Part shown: piece after piece, positions 1 through 6,028 of the stretch
Layout of the letters: each line of letters starts with the position of its first letter
Position numbering within the stretch: position 1 is the first letter of the stretch
Assembly: GCA_013140465.1 (NCBI GenBank)
Contig: JABFST010000112.1
Location: 1-11,232, forward strand
Length of the DNA stretch: 11,232 bases
Origin: Methylococcaceae bacterium
GTDB lineage: Bacteria; Pseudomonadota; Gammaproteobacteria; Methylococcales; Methylomonadaceae
Direction: 5' to 3'
Notes under the pieces: generated by a model
Databases searched by the model: none
What the model saw: the letters and a program-made list of their open reading frames with translations, nothing else
What the model was told of the DNA's origin: nothing
Position numbers and translations under genes: made by a program

Positions 1-501
1 CAGCACCACGCTTTTGACGCTATTATCCACTGAAACGACAGAAAAACACTGATCGCTAGCCCTACGGATAGACAGCACGTCCGACCCGACAACAGGGTTA
101 TTCAGCGTATTCATCGCATCTTCATTCATATCATCTGCGCCTATAGTGGGTGTCCAGGCGGTTGTTGAAATCGCTTCAAAACCTTCTATAAAAACTTTAA
201 ATACATAGAGATAATTGCTAGGCGCAGCAATATTTAAGTTGATATTAAAAGAAACATCTTTATCAGGTTGGCTTGAACACCCCCTATACCCCGACATACG
301 GATGTCCCTGGCGATAAAATCCAAGGCAAAACGGCCATTTTCTTGCACCCGCGACAAGCCTTCCTGCACTTGGTAGGTTTTGCGGCTATCCGCAAAAAGT
401 TGTATTAGCCCGCCAGTTAAAAACACGCCCAACATCATGGCGATCAAAAACTCCACCATCGTCAAACCATTTTGGGTAGTGTACCTGATACGCAGCTTCA
501 T
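1..501 (-). CDS. pilW: Type IV pilus minor pilin PilW, 5' part (runs off window)
   Basis: The first 167 codons of a PilW-type minor pilin are visible; the C-terminal half lies beyond the window edge. PilW belongs to the minor-pilin complex that primes pilus assembly at the inner membrane. The protein starts MKLRIRYTTQNG and is followed by LTMVEFLIAMMLG, a class III prepilin signal: PilD would cut after Gly12, and Glu17 is the conserved +5 glutamate. The +1 residue is Leu rather than the commoner Phe. The hydrophobic helix covers roughly residues 13-33. The stretch RVQENGRFALDFIARDIRMSGYRGC, split here as RVQENGRFALDF and IARDIRMSGYRGC, is a PilW hallmark. The start ATG overlaps the pilV stop by 4 nt (ATGA), which implies translational coupling. 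Confidence rests on the signal, the hallmark and the gene order. Confidence 0.9.
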   Translation of the reverse strand, partial: MKLRIRYTTQNGLTMVEFLIAMMLGVFLTGGLIQLFADSRKTYQVQEGLSRVQENGRFALDFIARDIRMSGYRGCSSQPDKDVSFNINLNIAAPSNYLYVFKVFIEGFEAISTTAWTPTIGADDMNEDAMNTLNNPVVGSDVLSIRRASDQCFSVVSVDNSVKSVVL

Positions 502-1052
502 AATTGAAAACTCATCTTTAACGATGTAGTGTCGGTTGTATTTTTGAGTGTGCCCGTACCGCCTTCTTGGGCATACCGATCTTCTGTCCAGCTCAGGGTT
601 ATGGTAAAAATCGAGCCATTATTGCTGATAGTGCCCATGCCACTAGGTAATGTAGAGTTGATGGCATCCGACCATTCGCGCAAATCGTTTTGTGCCATTT
701 GTGCGGCGGTACAGCCCACAACTTCAGTCACTGGGCAATAGGAATTGCCATCTTCGTCAAGCTGTAATGTTTCTGGGCAAGTTGATGCCGAAAAACAAGT
801 GGGCTGCACCTGGGCCTCTGCGGGATCAGTGGTGGTATAAACATTATTCAGCAGCACTTTTGCATAAACCCGGTTGGCCCGCATCCTGTCAGCCATTTCA
901 TAAGCCAACTGGGTGGCTTGGCTACGGTGATAAGCACTTTGGTTACTTTTAAGGCTTGTTGCCTGTAACCCCGCCAGCCCTAACAACCCTATCGACAGCA
1001 CAACCATGGCGACCAACACTTCAATCAGGGTAAATCCGCGCTCAGTTTTCAT
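498..1052 (-). CDS. pilV: Type IV pilus minor pilin PilV
   Basis: A 184-aa minor pilin. The N-terminus MKTERG followed by FTLIEVLVAMVVLSIGLLGL is a class III prepilin signal, with predicted PilD cleavage after Gly6, Phe at +1 and Glu11 at +5. The following GLAGLQATSLKSNQSAYHRS and AYEMADRMRANR are typical of PilV. Four cysteines in the first half of the globular domain (around residues 86-114) could form disulfides. A good ribosome site, AGGA, lies 7 nt before the ATG. The gene starts 18 nt after fimT and overlaps pilW by 4 nt, so the three are one operon, in the usual fimT-pilV-pilW order. The protein is inner-membrane anchored before incorporation into the pilus tip complex. Confidence 0.92.
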   Translation of the reverse strand: MKTERGFTLIEVLVAMVVLSIGLLGLAGLQATSLKSNQSAYHRSQATQLAYEMADRMRANRVYAKVLLNNVYTTTDPAEAQVQPTCFSASTCPETLQLDEDGNSYCPVTEVVGCTAAQMAQNDLREWSDAINSTLPSGMGTISNNGSIFTITLSWTEDRYAQEGGTGTLKNTTDTTSLKMSFQL

Positions 1053-1070
1053 CAGGCAATCCTGTTAAGC

Positions 1071-1652
1071 TTACGGTGTGGAAGTTGGGCAGCTACCGGA
1101 ACAGTCAGTGCCATTGCCATGACATATGCGCACCCGCCCCGTAGCACTGACAATAATCTTTAAGGATGTCGAAGCCTGAGCACTACTGTCACACAAACGA
1201 AATGAATCATTAGCCAAGCCGCCATTACAATCAGAACCCGATCCACGGCTTAAGCCCACCGAATTATAGGCCAACCAACAGGCAAAATTATCGCCTGACC
1301 TTAAAGTCACCCCATTGCTTAAGGCCGGATATTCCCTAAGCAACACGTCAGTACCCGCATCCAGTACACCATCCACATCTACATCGGTAAACACTTCCCA
1401 ACCCGCATCCCAATTGCTGTTAGAAACACCTTTTCTTCTGACCGTCACTTGCATACTGCGCCTAATCGACTCACTGCGCGCCAAATTAAGCGCACCTACC
1501 ATATCATTGGCATAAGCCGTCAAACGGTTGTTGTCAATCAGGGAGACAAAACTAGGGATGCCTATGCCCAGCACGATACTGGCAACGGCAATCGTCATCA
1601 TCAGCTCAACAAGCGTGAAACCAGATTTATGGGTTAAGGTGTTAAGCATCAT
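1071..1652 (-). CDS. fimT: FimT/GspH-family minor pilin
   Basis: A 193-aa pseudopilin of the GspH/FimT family. MMLNTLTHKSG then FTLVELMMTIAVASIVLGIG is the prepilin signal: cleavage after Gly11, Phe12 at +1 and Glu16 at +5. The next segment, IPSFVSLIDNNRLTAYANDM followed by ALNLARSESIRR, is the signature of this family, close to the common pattern IPSF...NNRL...L..ARSEAI. The C-terminal part has several cysteines and ends CSGSCPTSTP. Two adjacent ATGs (1652 and 1649) could be the start, and neither has a strong ribosome site. It is the first gene of the minor pilin cluster and FimT proteins in some bacteria contribute to DNA binding during uptake; whether this one does cannot be read from the sequence. 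FimU is an equally acceptable name. Confidence 0.88.
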   Translation of the reverse strand: MMLNTLTHKSGFTLVELMMTIAVASIVLGIGIPSFVSLIDNNRLTAYANDMVGALNLARSESIRRSMQVTVRRKGVSNSNWDAGWEVFTDVDVDGVLDAGTDVLLREYPALSNGVTLRSGDNFACWLAYNSVGLSRGSGSDCNGGLANDSFRLCDSSAQASTSLKIIVSATGRVRICHGNGTDCSGSCPTSTP

Positions 1653-1727
1653 CGGTTAAATTTAAGGTAAAAATCTAGGGCTGTAAAAACCCAAATGGTA
1701 TATATCGACTGTGAAAGTATTCATGTG

Positions 1728-1767
1728 GGAGAGGCTTTAGCTTCAACTAAGAGGCTAAAGCCTCTCC
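1728..1767. repeat. REP-like palindrome
   Basis: A perfect 14-bp inverted repeat: GGAGAGGCTTTAGC at 1728-1741 and GCTAAAGCCTCTCC at 1754-1767, with a 12-nt loop. It lies in the 192-bp spacer between pgpA (whose 3' end faces it) and fimT (whose 5' end is on the other side). Neither side has a clear run of T, so it is not a textbook rho-independent terminator, although the hairpin would protect mRNA ends. The core resembles the GTGGGAGCGGCTTTAGCCGC type of repetitive extragenic palindrome known in pseudomonads and relatives. Only one copy is present in this window. Confidence 0.75.
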
Positions 1768-1844
1768 AACAAACAATAAAATCAATCGCTTCAAAAATAA
1801 AGTTAGCTTTGGGAAGATGTTTTTCCTAATACTTTTACCGTCTC

Positions 1845-2360
1845 TTAAGCAAGAAATCCGCCGTCCACCAGCAGCCACAACAAACCGCCCGCAAACACCG
1901 CCGCCAACACATCATCGATCATAATGCCCAAGCCGCCTTGCACCTGTTGGTCTAGCCACTTAATGGGCCAGGGTTTAAGAATATCGAAAAACCGGAACAG
2001 CACAAAACCCGCGAACAAGTTCATCCAAGAAAAAGGCACTAGCCATAAAGTAATCAACAAGCCGGCAATCTCATCCCAGACTATACCGCCAAAATCATGC
2101 TCGCCTAATTTATCTGCGGCACGCCCGCAAATCCAAATGCCAATAACCGTTATCATCACCGTGAACAGGCTATAAAACCCCAAGCCCAGCTGCACAATCA
2201 GCAAATACAGCGGCACGGCAGCCAGCGTGCCAAAGGTGCCGGGGGCTTTTTTTGCCAACCCTGAACCAAAGCCAAACGCCAAAAACAGCACCGGATCAGA
2301 CAAAATTTGCCGAACTGTCAATTTATTGTTGCCGTATACGGAATTAACAAAAATGCTCAT
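1845..2360 (-). CDS. pgpA: Phosphatidylglycerophosphatase A
   Basis: A 171-aa inner-membrane lipid phosphatase, the usual family length. It removes the phosphate from phosphatidylglycerophosphate to give phosphatidylglycerol. Family motifs in order: GSGLAKKAPGTFGTLAA (residues 33-48), GGIVWDEIAG (91-100), FRFFDILKPWPIKWLD (122-137) and GIMIDDVLAA (145-154). The acidic residues in the WDE and IDD motifs are the probable metal-binding catalytic positions. Hydrophobic segments lie around residues 22-32, 45-78, 98-125 and 151-166. The start overlaps the thiL end by 17 nt, so the two are translationally coupled. It is the last gene of the rib-nusB-thiL-pgpA string. An upstream extension of about 20 residues before the SDPVLFLAFG segment is ordinary for the family. 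Confidence 0.93.
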   Translation of the reverse strand: MSIFVNSVYGNNKLTVRQILSDPVLFLAFGFGSGLAKKAPGTFGTLAAVPLYLLIVQLGLGFYSLFTVMITVIGIWICGRAADKLGEHDFGGIVWDEIAGLLITLWLVPFSWMNLFAGFVLFRFFDILKPWPIKWLDQQVQGGLGIMIDDVLAAVFAGGLLWLLVDGGFLA

Positions 2361-3288
2361 AAGCCTTACTGGTTAAAGGTTGAATAACACCCGATTTATG
2401 CAGCCGCAAACCTGGCGTGGCTTCAATAATGCCTATGCGCGTACATTCAATAGCCAGCAAATGCACTTGTGCAGGGCTAACCGTAAAGCACAACTCATAA
2501 TCATCACCCGCCGTCAACGGCATCAGCGCGTCATTGGTATCATTTATATAGGTCTGTACAGCATCAGAGATAGGCAGTTTATTCCAGTTTAGACCAGCAC
2601 CTACATGGCTTTGTTCCAAAATATGACCCAAATCACCCAGCAAGCCATCAGAAATATCGATACAGGCACTCGCTACGCCTAACAGGGCCAACCCTTCAGT
2701 GACACGCGGCAAGGGTTGGTTAAAACGGTTTAAAGCGGCCTCAGGATGCTGGCACGCATAGCCTTGATTGATCTTCAAACCTAAACCCGCATCGCCCAAA
2801 CGGCCTGTGACATAAATAAAGTCGCCGACTTGCGCACCCGACCGCCGCAAAGCTTTACCGCGCGGCACTAAGCCCAGCGCCTGTACCGTCAGCGTCAACG
2901 GGCCTGAGGTGGTATCGCCGCCGATCAAATCCACCCCATAATGTGCAGCCAGACTTAAAAATCCTTCGGCAAAAGCGGCAAGCCAGGCTTCATCCGCTTT
3001 AGGCAAGGTTAAGGCTAAGGTAACAGACAAGGGCTTTGCGCCCATACTTGCTAAATCGCTTAAATTGACAGCCAATAACTTATGGCCTAATTGCTTGGGA
3101 TCAGCCCCAGCAAAAAAATGGATGTTTTCCACCATCGTATCGGTGGTGATGGCCAGTTCATAGCCGTCAGGTATAGCCAACAAAGCACAATCATCACCAA
3201 TACCTAAGCGGGTGGACGGGTTTTTTAGCGTTTGTTGGCTAAAAAACCGTCGGATCAGCGAAAATTCACCTAAAGAGGGAACTGTCAT
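2344..3288 (-). CDS. thiL: Thiamine-monophosphate kinase
   Basis: A 314-aa ThiL, which phosphorylates thiamine monophosphate to thiamine diphosphate with ATP and magnesium in the cytosol. The metal- and nucleotide-binding motifs of the PurM/ThiL fold are all present: GIGDDCA (29-35), ITTDTMVENIHF (47-58), AVNLSDLASMGA (73-84), LIGGDTTSGP (121-130), DISDGLLGDLG (211-221) and GDDYEL (261-266). Length and motif spacing are normal. The start ATG overlaps the nusB stop by 4 nt (ATGA), and the gene end overlaps pgpA by 17 nt. The nusB-thiL-pgpA order is the standard proteobacterial arrangement. Confidence 0.96.
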   Translation of the reverse strand: MTVPSLGEFSLIRRFFSQQTLKNPSTRLGIGDDCALLAIPDGYELAITTDTMVENIHFFAGADPKQLGHKLLAVNLSDLASMGAKPLSVTLALTLPKADEAWLAAFAEGFLSLAAHYGVDLIGGDTTSGPLTLTVQALGLVPRGKALRRSGAQVGDFIYVTGRLGDAGLGLKINQGYACQHPEAALNRFNQPLPRVTEGLALLGVASACIDISDGLLGDLGHILEQSHVGAGLNWNKLPISDAVQTYINDTNDALMPLTAGDDYELCFTVSPAQVHLLAIECTRIGIIEATPGLRLHKSGVIQPLTSKAYEHFC

Positions 3289-3725
3289 TTACTCTCTGTC
3301 CGCTTGCCCCGCTCTTCCAGCACCCGGACTTTTAGGGCAATCTTATCCAATATGCCATTAACATATTTATGGCTGCCATCGGCGCCAAAATCCTTGGCGA
3401 GATTGATGCCTTCGTTTAACACCACCCGATACGGCATATCCAATCGGTGCAACAATTCATAAGTGCCTATCCGTAAAATCGCCCTTTCTACAGGATCTAT
3501 GGTATCTACCGGACGATCAACAAACTCGGTCAAGGCTTCGTCTATTGCCGACAAATGCTTGGGTACGCCATGAAACAGCTCGGTAAAATAACTTTTTTGG
3601 GCATCTTTCAGGCGTTGTTCTTCCAAAAACTGCCGTTCAATCTCAACTAAACTCTGCCCTGTCATCTGCCATTGATACAATGCCTGCACAGCAGCTTTAC
3701 GGGCATTGGTACGCGCTAAACTCAT
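3285..3725 (-). CDS. nusB: Transcription antitermination factor NusB
   Basis: A 146-aa all-helical NusB. With NusE (S10) it binds boxA RNA and supports antitermination of rRNA transcription. Seen here: the N-terminal ARKAAVQALYQWQ (residues 8-20), the central DPVERAILRIGTYELL (77-92), and the C-terminal VVLNEGINLAKDFG then KYVNGILDKIA (101-130), all typical. The gene shares one base with the ribH stop (TGATG) and four with thiL (ATGA), so the three are translated as a coupled set. Length is standard for the family. Confidence 0.96.
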   Translation of the reverse strand: MSLARTNARKAAVQALYQWQMTGQSLVEIERQFLEEQRLKDAQKSYFTELFHGVPKHLSAIDEALTEFVDRPVDTIDPVERAILRIGTYELLHRLDMPYRVVLNEGINLAKDFGADGSHKYVNGILDKIALKVRVLEERGKRTESK

Positions 3726-4201
3726 CAGGCTTCCAAACTAGCAAATAAACTGACCATTTCTATCGCCGACAAGGCCGCTTCCGCGCCTTTGTTGCCCGCT
3801 TTAGTCCCTGCACGCTCTATGGCCTGTTCAATGCTATCCACCGTCAACACCCCAAAACTGACCGGAATATCATATTGCAAAGACACATTTGCCAAACCTT
3901 TCACACACTCGCCCGCGACATATTCAAAATGTGGCGTACCGCCCCTAATCACTGCACCCAAGGCAATAATTGCATCATATTTTTTGCTTGCCGCAACGCG
4001 CTGCACCACCATCGGCAACTCAAACGCGCCCGGGGCTTTCACCAAATGGATGTCGGCACGGTCAGCACCATGACGCACCAGCGCATCTATCGCACCCGCT
4101 TCGAGTTGTTCAACAATAAAGCTGTTGAAACGTGACGCAACTAAGCAAAATTTACCGCCGTGGACGAGTAAATTGCCTTCATAAGTTTTTATTTTTGACA
4201 T
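3725..4201 (-). CDS. ribH: 6,7-dimethyl-8-ribityllumazine synthase
   Basis: A 158-aa lumazine synthase. It condenses 3,4-dihydroxy-2-butanone 4-phosphate (the product of ribBX) with the ribitylaminopyrimidine to form lumazine, the penultimate riboflavin step. Motifs: [11 protein letters not shown] (23-33), KAPGAFELP (55-63), [14 protein letters not shown] (82-95) with the catalytic-type His91, [17 protein letters not shown] (116-132) and GNKGAEAA (136-143). A plausible ribosome site, GAGA, precedes the ATG. In related genomes ribH normally follows ribBA directly; here a foreign-looking block of about 1.76 kb separates them, so either read-through from ribBX or a new promoter in the cassette or in the 65-bp spacer must drive ribH-nusB-thiL-pgpA. 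I see no clear promoter there. Confidence 0.96.
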   Translation of the reverse strand: MSKIKTYEGNLLVHGGKFCLVASRFNSFIVEQLEAGAIDALVRHGADRADIHLVKAPGAFELPMVVQRVAASKKYDAIIALGAVIRGGTPHFEYVAGECVKGLANVSLQYDIPVSFGVLTVDSIEQAIERAGTKAGNKGAEAALSAIEMVSLFASLEA

Positions 4202-4263
4202 GGTTTTCTCTGTGGTATCGTGTTATAAATTTTATTGCAAAAAATGGGTACGATCTTAGAATT

Positions 4264-4271
4264 AAATTATC
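4264..4271. repeat. Left copy of 8-bp inverted repeat at cassette edge
   Basis: AAATTATC here is the reverse complement of GATAATTT at 6021-6028. One copy overlaps the stop codon of the last cassette frame; the other sits immediately beside the ribBX stop. Both are AT-rich and only 8 bp long, so coincidence is quite possible. No target-site duplication is evident. Confidence 0.3.
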
Positions 4272-4449
4272 TTGCTACATTTTCATGAAACCGACAAAAA
4301 TGTACAGATAACTTAAATATAAACATATAAAATCCCACTTGACTTAAAGTGAACAACTTTTCGCAACGAGGGTTTTTAGATACATAATTTAAAGGTACTG
4401 TTTGCAAGTCGCTAAGCAATGCCATATAGTCCGCATCTAGCTTATCATT
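4267..4449 (-). pseudogene. C-terminal part of the third cassette protein, in the shifted frame
   Basis: About 60 codons, from NDKLDADYMALLSDLQTVPL to FCRFHENVAR, that read as the natural C-terminus of the gene upstream. Both frames stay protein-like up to the CCCCAAAAA run: frame one gives KVTHIFFLPQK then stop, and the next frame continues smoothly. The segment KLFTLSQVGFYMFIFKLSVHF is hydrophobic and regular, and the stop (TAA) lies 65 nt before ribH. An independent small gene starting upstream at MARFAQLRNKKS (4509) is the alternative, but it would overlap the preceding gene in another frame over a stretch where that gene looks genuinely coding, and it has no convincing ribosome site. Confidence 0.6.
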
Positions 4450-4858
4450 TTTGGGGTAAAAAGAATATATGAGTGACTTTTTGTTCCTTAATTGAGCGAA
4501 TCTTGCCATCTATCTTATCTTTGTCTATCCCTTTCTTTATTAGCAGATCAGTGTATTTATCAATTTTTATAAGTGGGGCAAAAGTCATCTTAATAGGTAA
4601 ATCCCGATAGTTACCAGTATCCATATCGCAAGAATTTGATAATAAAATCCCTTTTGTAAACTTTCTTTCCCCGCTGTCAAAATTAATAATTTGCAGCCCT
4701 GCCATACCGTCACCTTGCAAAATATCATTAGGGTAACGAGTCGTGTAATAATTTATTTTTTCAGGAAAATCGCTCAGCTCTTTGAGCAAGCCTTGTTTTG
4801 CATCTTCAGTTAGGTAGTATGGGATATGATTGGCTATGGAGTCTTCGCTTAATATCAT
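4445..4858 (-). CDS. Third cassette protein, N-terminal part (137 aa before frameshift)
   Basis: An unrecognised soluble protein that begins MILSEDSIANHIPYYLTEDA. I chose the ATG at 4858 because it lies one base after the stop of the preceding gene; a longer start (4906) would overlap that gene by 47 nt. A notable central segment, GILLSNSCDMDTGNYR, followed by ITFAPL-like text (MTFAPLIKIDKY), resembles the S-x-[ST]-C-D-[ILM] ... APL pattern I recall from several uncharacterised bacterial proteins; that is memory, not a search. The Cys-Asp pair could be functional. The frame stops at KVTHIFFLPQK, but the next frame continues with about 60 convincing residues, giving an intact length near 197 aa. 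No signal peptide or membrane helix is seen in this part. Confidence 0.65.
   Translation of the reverse strand: MILSEDSIANHIPYYLTEDAKQGLLKELSDFPEKINYYTTRYPNDILQGDGMAGLQIINFDSGERKFTKGILLSNSCDMDTGNYRDLPIKMTFAPLIKIDKYTDLLIKKGIDKDKIDGKIRSIKEQKVTHIFFLPQK
4448..4456 (-). other. Frameshift site, CCCCAAAAA
   Basis: On the minus strand the reading is TTA CCC CAA AAA TGA in the upstream frame and TAC CCC AAA AAT GAT in the downstream frame. One extra base in either homopolymer explains the break. The arrangement also allows a tRNA-Pro on CCC to slip one base forward onto an overlapping CCC just two codons before a TGA, so a programmed +1 shift cannot be excluded. A simple indel or a base-calling error in the homopolymers is more likely. 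Confidence 0.65.
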
Positions 4859-4859
4859 G

Positions 4860-5183
4860 TCAATCTTCGTATAGATCCCATAGATTATCAAATAAGACCT
4901 CTTCAAACTCTGTCCCTAAGGGTTCTTGACTTGCTAGCAGACTCGTGTAAAAACCCATAATCGATTTTTCAAAAACATCTTTTGTCGGTTTATATTGAAG
5001 GTGATTATTAGTTATTTGACTATATTCACTAAAAGTGCCACTGGTATCAGCTTCATTTTTAAAAGTGTCATTAACATAAACCTTATCAATATCACTAAAT
5101 AAAGCCTGACCCACCAACATGCCTGACATGATAATGACAGACCCTATCGTGCTTGGCTGTTGGTTTAAAATAAAATTACTCAT
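4860..5183 (-). CDS. Second cassette protein, 107-aa hypothetical
   Basis: A small protein of unknown function. The ATG at 5183 is preferred to the longer start at 5204 because GGAG lies 7 nt before it, and because the start codon overlaps the end of the TIGR04255-like gene by 8 nt (ATGAGTAA), a coupling arrangement. The N-terminus MSNFILNQQPSTIGSVIIMS leads into a mildly hydrophobic, glycine-containing stretch (residues about 11-28, ending GMLVGQALF) that could be a short membrane or packing helix. The middle is polar and rich in Asn, Ser and Thr; the C-terminus is acidic and aromatic (FEEVLFDNLWDLYED). Its size and position between two larger partners suggest a linker or regulatory subunit, which is only inference. 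Confidence 0.7.
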   Translation of the reverse strand: MSNFILNQQPSTIGSVIIMSGMLVGQALFSDIDKVYVNDTFKNEADTSGTFSEYSQITNNHLQYKPTKDVFEKSIMGFYTSLLASQEPLGTEFEEVLFDNLWDLYED

Positions 5184-5919
5184 AAATTGGCTCCAGTGAC
5201 TCAATAGTCTTTTGAGTTAAACAATCAAAAAACTTAATTTTATTTACCTTTCTCGTATCATCAAAACGACCGACAAGTGTCTCTAGCGATACATCATTGA
5301 GGATAGCTATGGTATCAATATCAACAATTACGCCCTTTCTAACCGAATCATCTGGCAACACTATCTCTGCTGATGACATAATACTAATAACATTTACTAA
5401 CTGACCTTCATTAACCTCAAGACGCAGTTGAAATGCTTCATTTGTAAGCCGATGGTTAGCAAGCGTGACATTAAAATTAATGAATGAAACCTGCTCTTCC
5501 AAGCTCTCCGATGGAATAAGATTTATATACTTAATAGAATATCGTTGTACAGACTCAACAATGTGTATCTCTATCAATATATTTAATATTTCATTTATGG
5601 CGTCTTTAAATGCTAGCCATCCTGGATACTTAGGTGCTTGACTAGCAATAGAAATATTATTATCACCCACATTAATGTGAAACTGCTTCCAAATTAACCT
5701 ACTTATAGGAGCAAACCGCAAATGTGGGTCGGCATCCCTTATTGCCAATGGGATTTGCGCAACCGCAAGTTGCTCAATGCGCTTATCGCCCTCAAGCTTG
5801 CTGAATAACAAACCCGGAAGCACTGTTGACGCAGGGAATGCACTTGTAAACCTCACTTCAAACAAAGCCTCAAGCAAAGGGTCTTTATTAAGTTGTATAG
5901 GGAGTTCTTTTGTCATCAT
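5176..5919 (-). CDS. TIGR04255-like family protein, first gene of cassette
   Basis: A 247-aa protein whose layout matches, as I remember it, the sporadically distributed family TIGR04255 (about 250 aa, function unknown). Seen: the N-terminal PLLEALFEVRF motif (about residues 12-22 from the chosen start), a central YPGW..F element, a beta-rich QRYSIKYINLI segment, VIVDIDTIA, and the C-terminal KIKFFDCLTQKTIESLEPIY. The start is taken at one of two adjacent ATGs (5919 or 5916), giving MMTKELPIQLNKDPLLEALF; an upstream ATG at 5958 adds 13 residues that look unlike the family. The ribosome site is weak. It follows ribBX by 109 nt without a clear promoter. No signal peptide or membrane segment. 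Function unknown; neighbours suggest it acts with the next two products. Confidence 0.75.
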   Translation of the reverse strand: MMTKELPIQLNKDPLLEALFEVRFTSAFPASTVLPGLLFSKLEGDKRIEQLAVAQIPLAIRDADPHLRFAPISRLIWKQFHINVGDNNISIASQAPKYPGWLAFKDAINEILNILIEIHIVESVQRYSIKYINLIPSESLEEQVSFINFNVTLANHRLTNEAFQLRLEVNEGQLVNVISIMSSAEIVLPDDSVRKGVIVDIDTIAILNDVSLETLVGRFDDTRKVNKIKFFDCLTQKTIESLEPIYE

Positions 5920-6020
5920 TGCGATCAATCTTATGGCTAAACTTGTTACACATTGCAAGTGAAGGGCAACTTTACCCGAATATGATATGCCAAAGCGGTT
6001 TTACGCTCCATCAATCATCC

Positions 6021-6028
6021 GATAATTT
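6021..6028. repeat. Right copy of 8-bp inverted repeat at cassette edge
   Basis: GATAATTT, inverted relative to AAATTATC at 4264-4271. It directly abuts the ribBX stop codon (6029-6031), so if it is a real boundary, the insertion happened right after ribBX. Confidence 0.3.

Larger units (their letters stand above)
4264..6028 (-). other. AT-rich three-gene accessory cassette inside the rib operon
   Basis: A block between the ribBX stop and ribH, visibly richer in A and T than its neighbours, with AAT, ATT, TTA and AAA codons prominent. It carries three genes in the same direction as the rib operon: a 247-aa TIGR04255-like protein, a 107-aa protein and a frameshifted protein of about 197 aa. 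The first two genes overlap by 8 nt and the second and third are 1 nt apart, so they behave as one translational unit. No transposase, integrase or tRNA is visible. An 8-bp inverted repeat marks both edges but may be chance. I infer horizontal insertion into an otherwise conserved operon; the function of the set is unknown. Confidence 0.7.

Noticed and set aside
1802..1835. Terminator after pgpA (GGAA...TTCC hairpin)
   Set aside because: The stem is only about 4-5 bp and is not followed by a T-run in the direction of transcription.
4267..4509. Separate 80-aa gene starting MARFAQLRNKKS
   Set aside because: Its first 20 codons overlap a better-coding frame of the third cassette gene, and the rest continues that gene after a single-base frame break, so I treat it as one broken gene.
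5920..6020. Promoter for the cassette (for example TTGCAA and CATAAG)
   Set aside because: The only pairs I found are poor matches, and one would leave almost no leader before the start codon; not enough to annotate.
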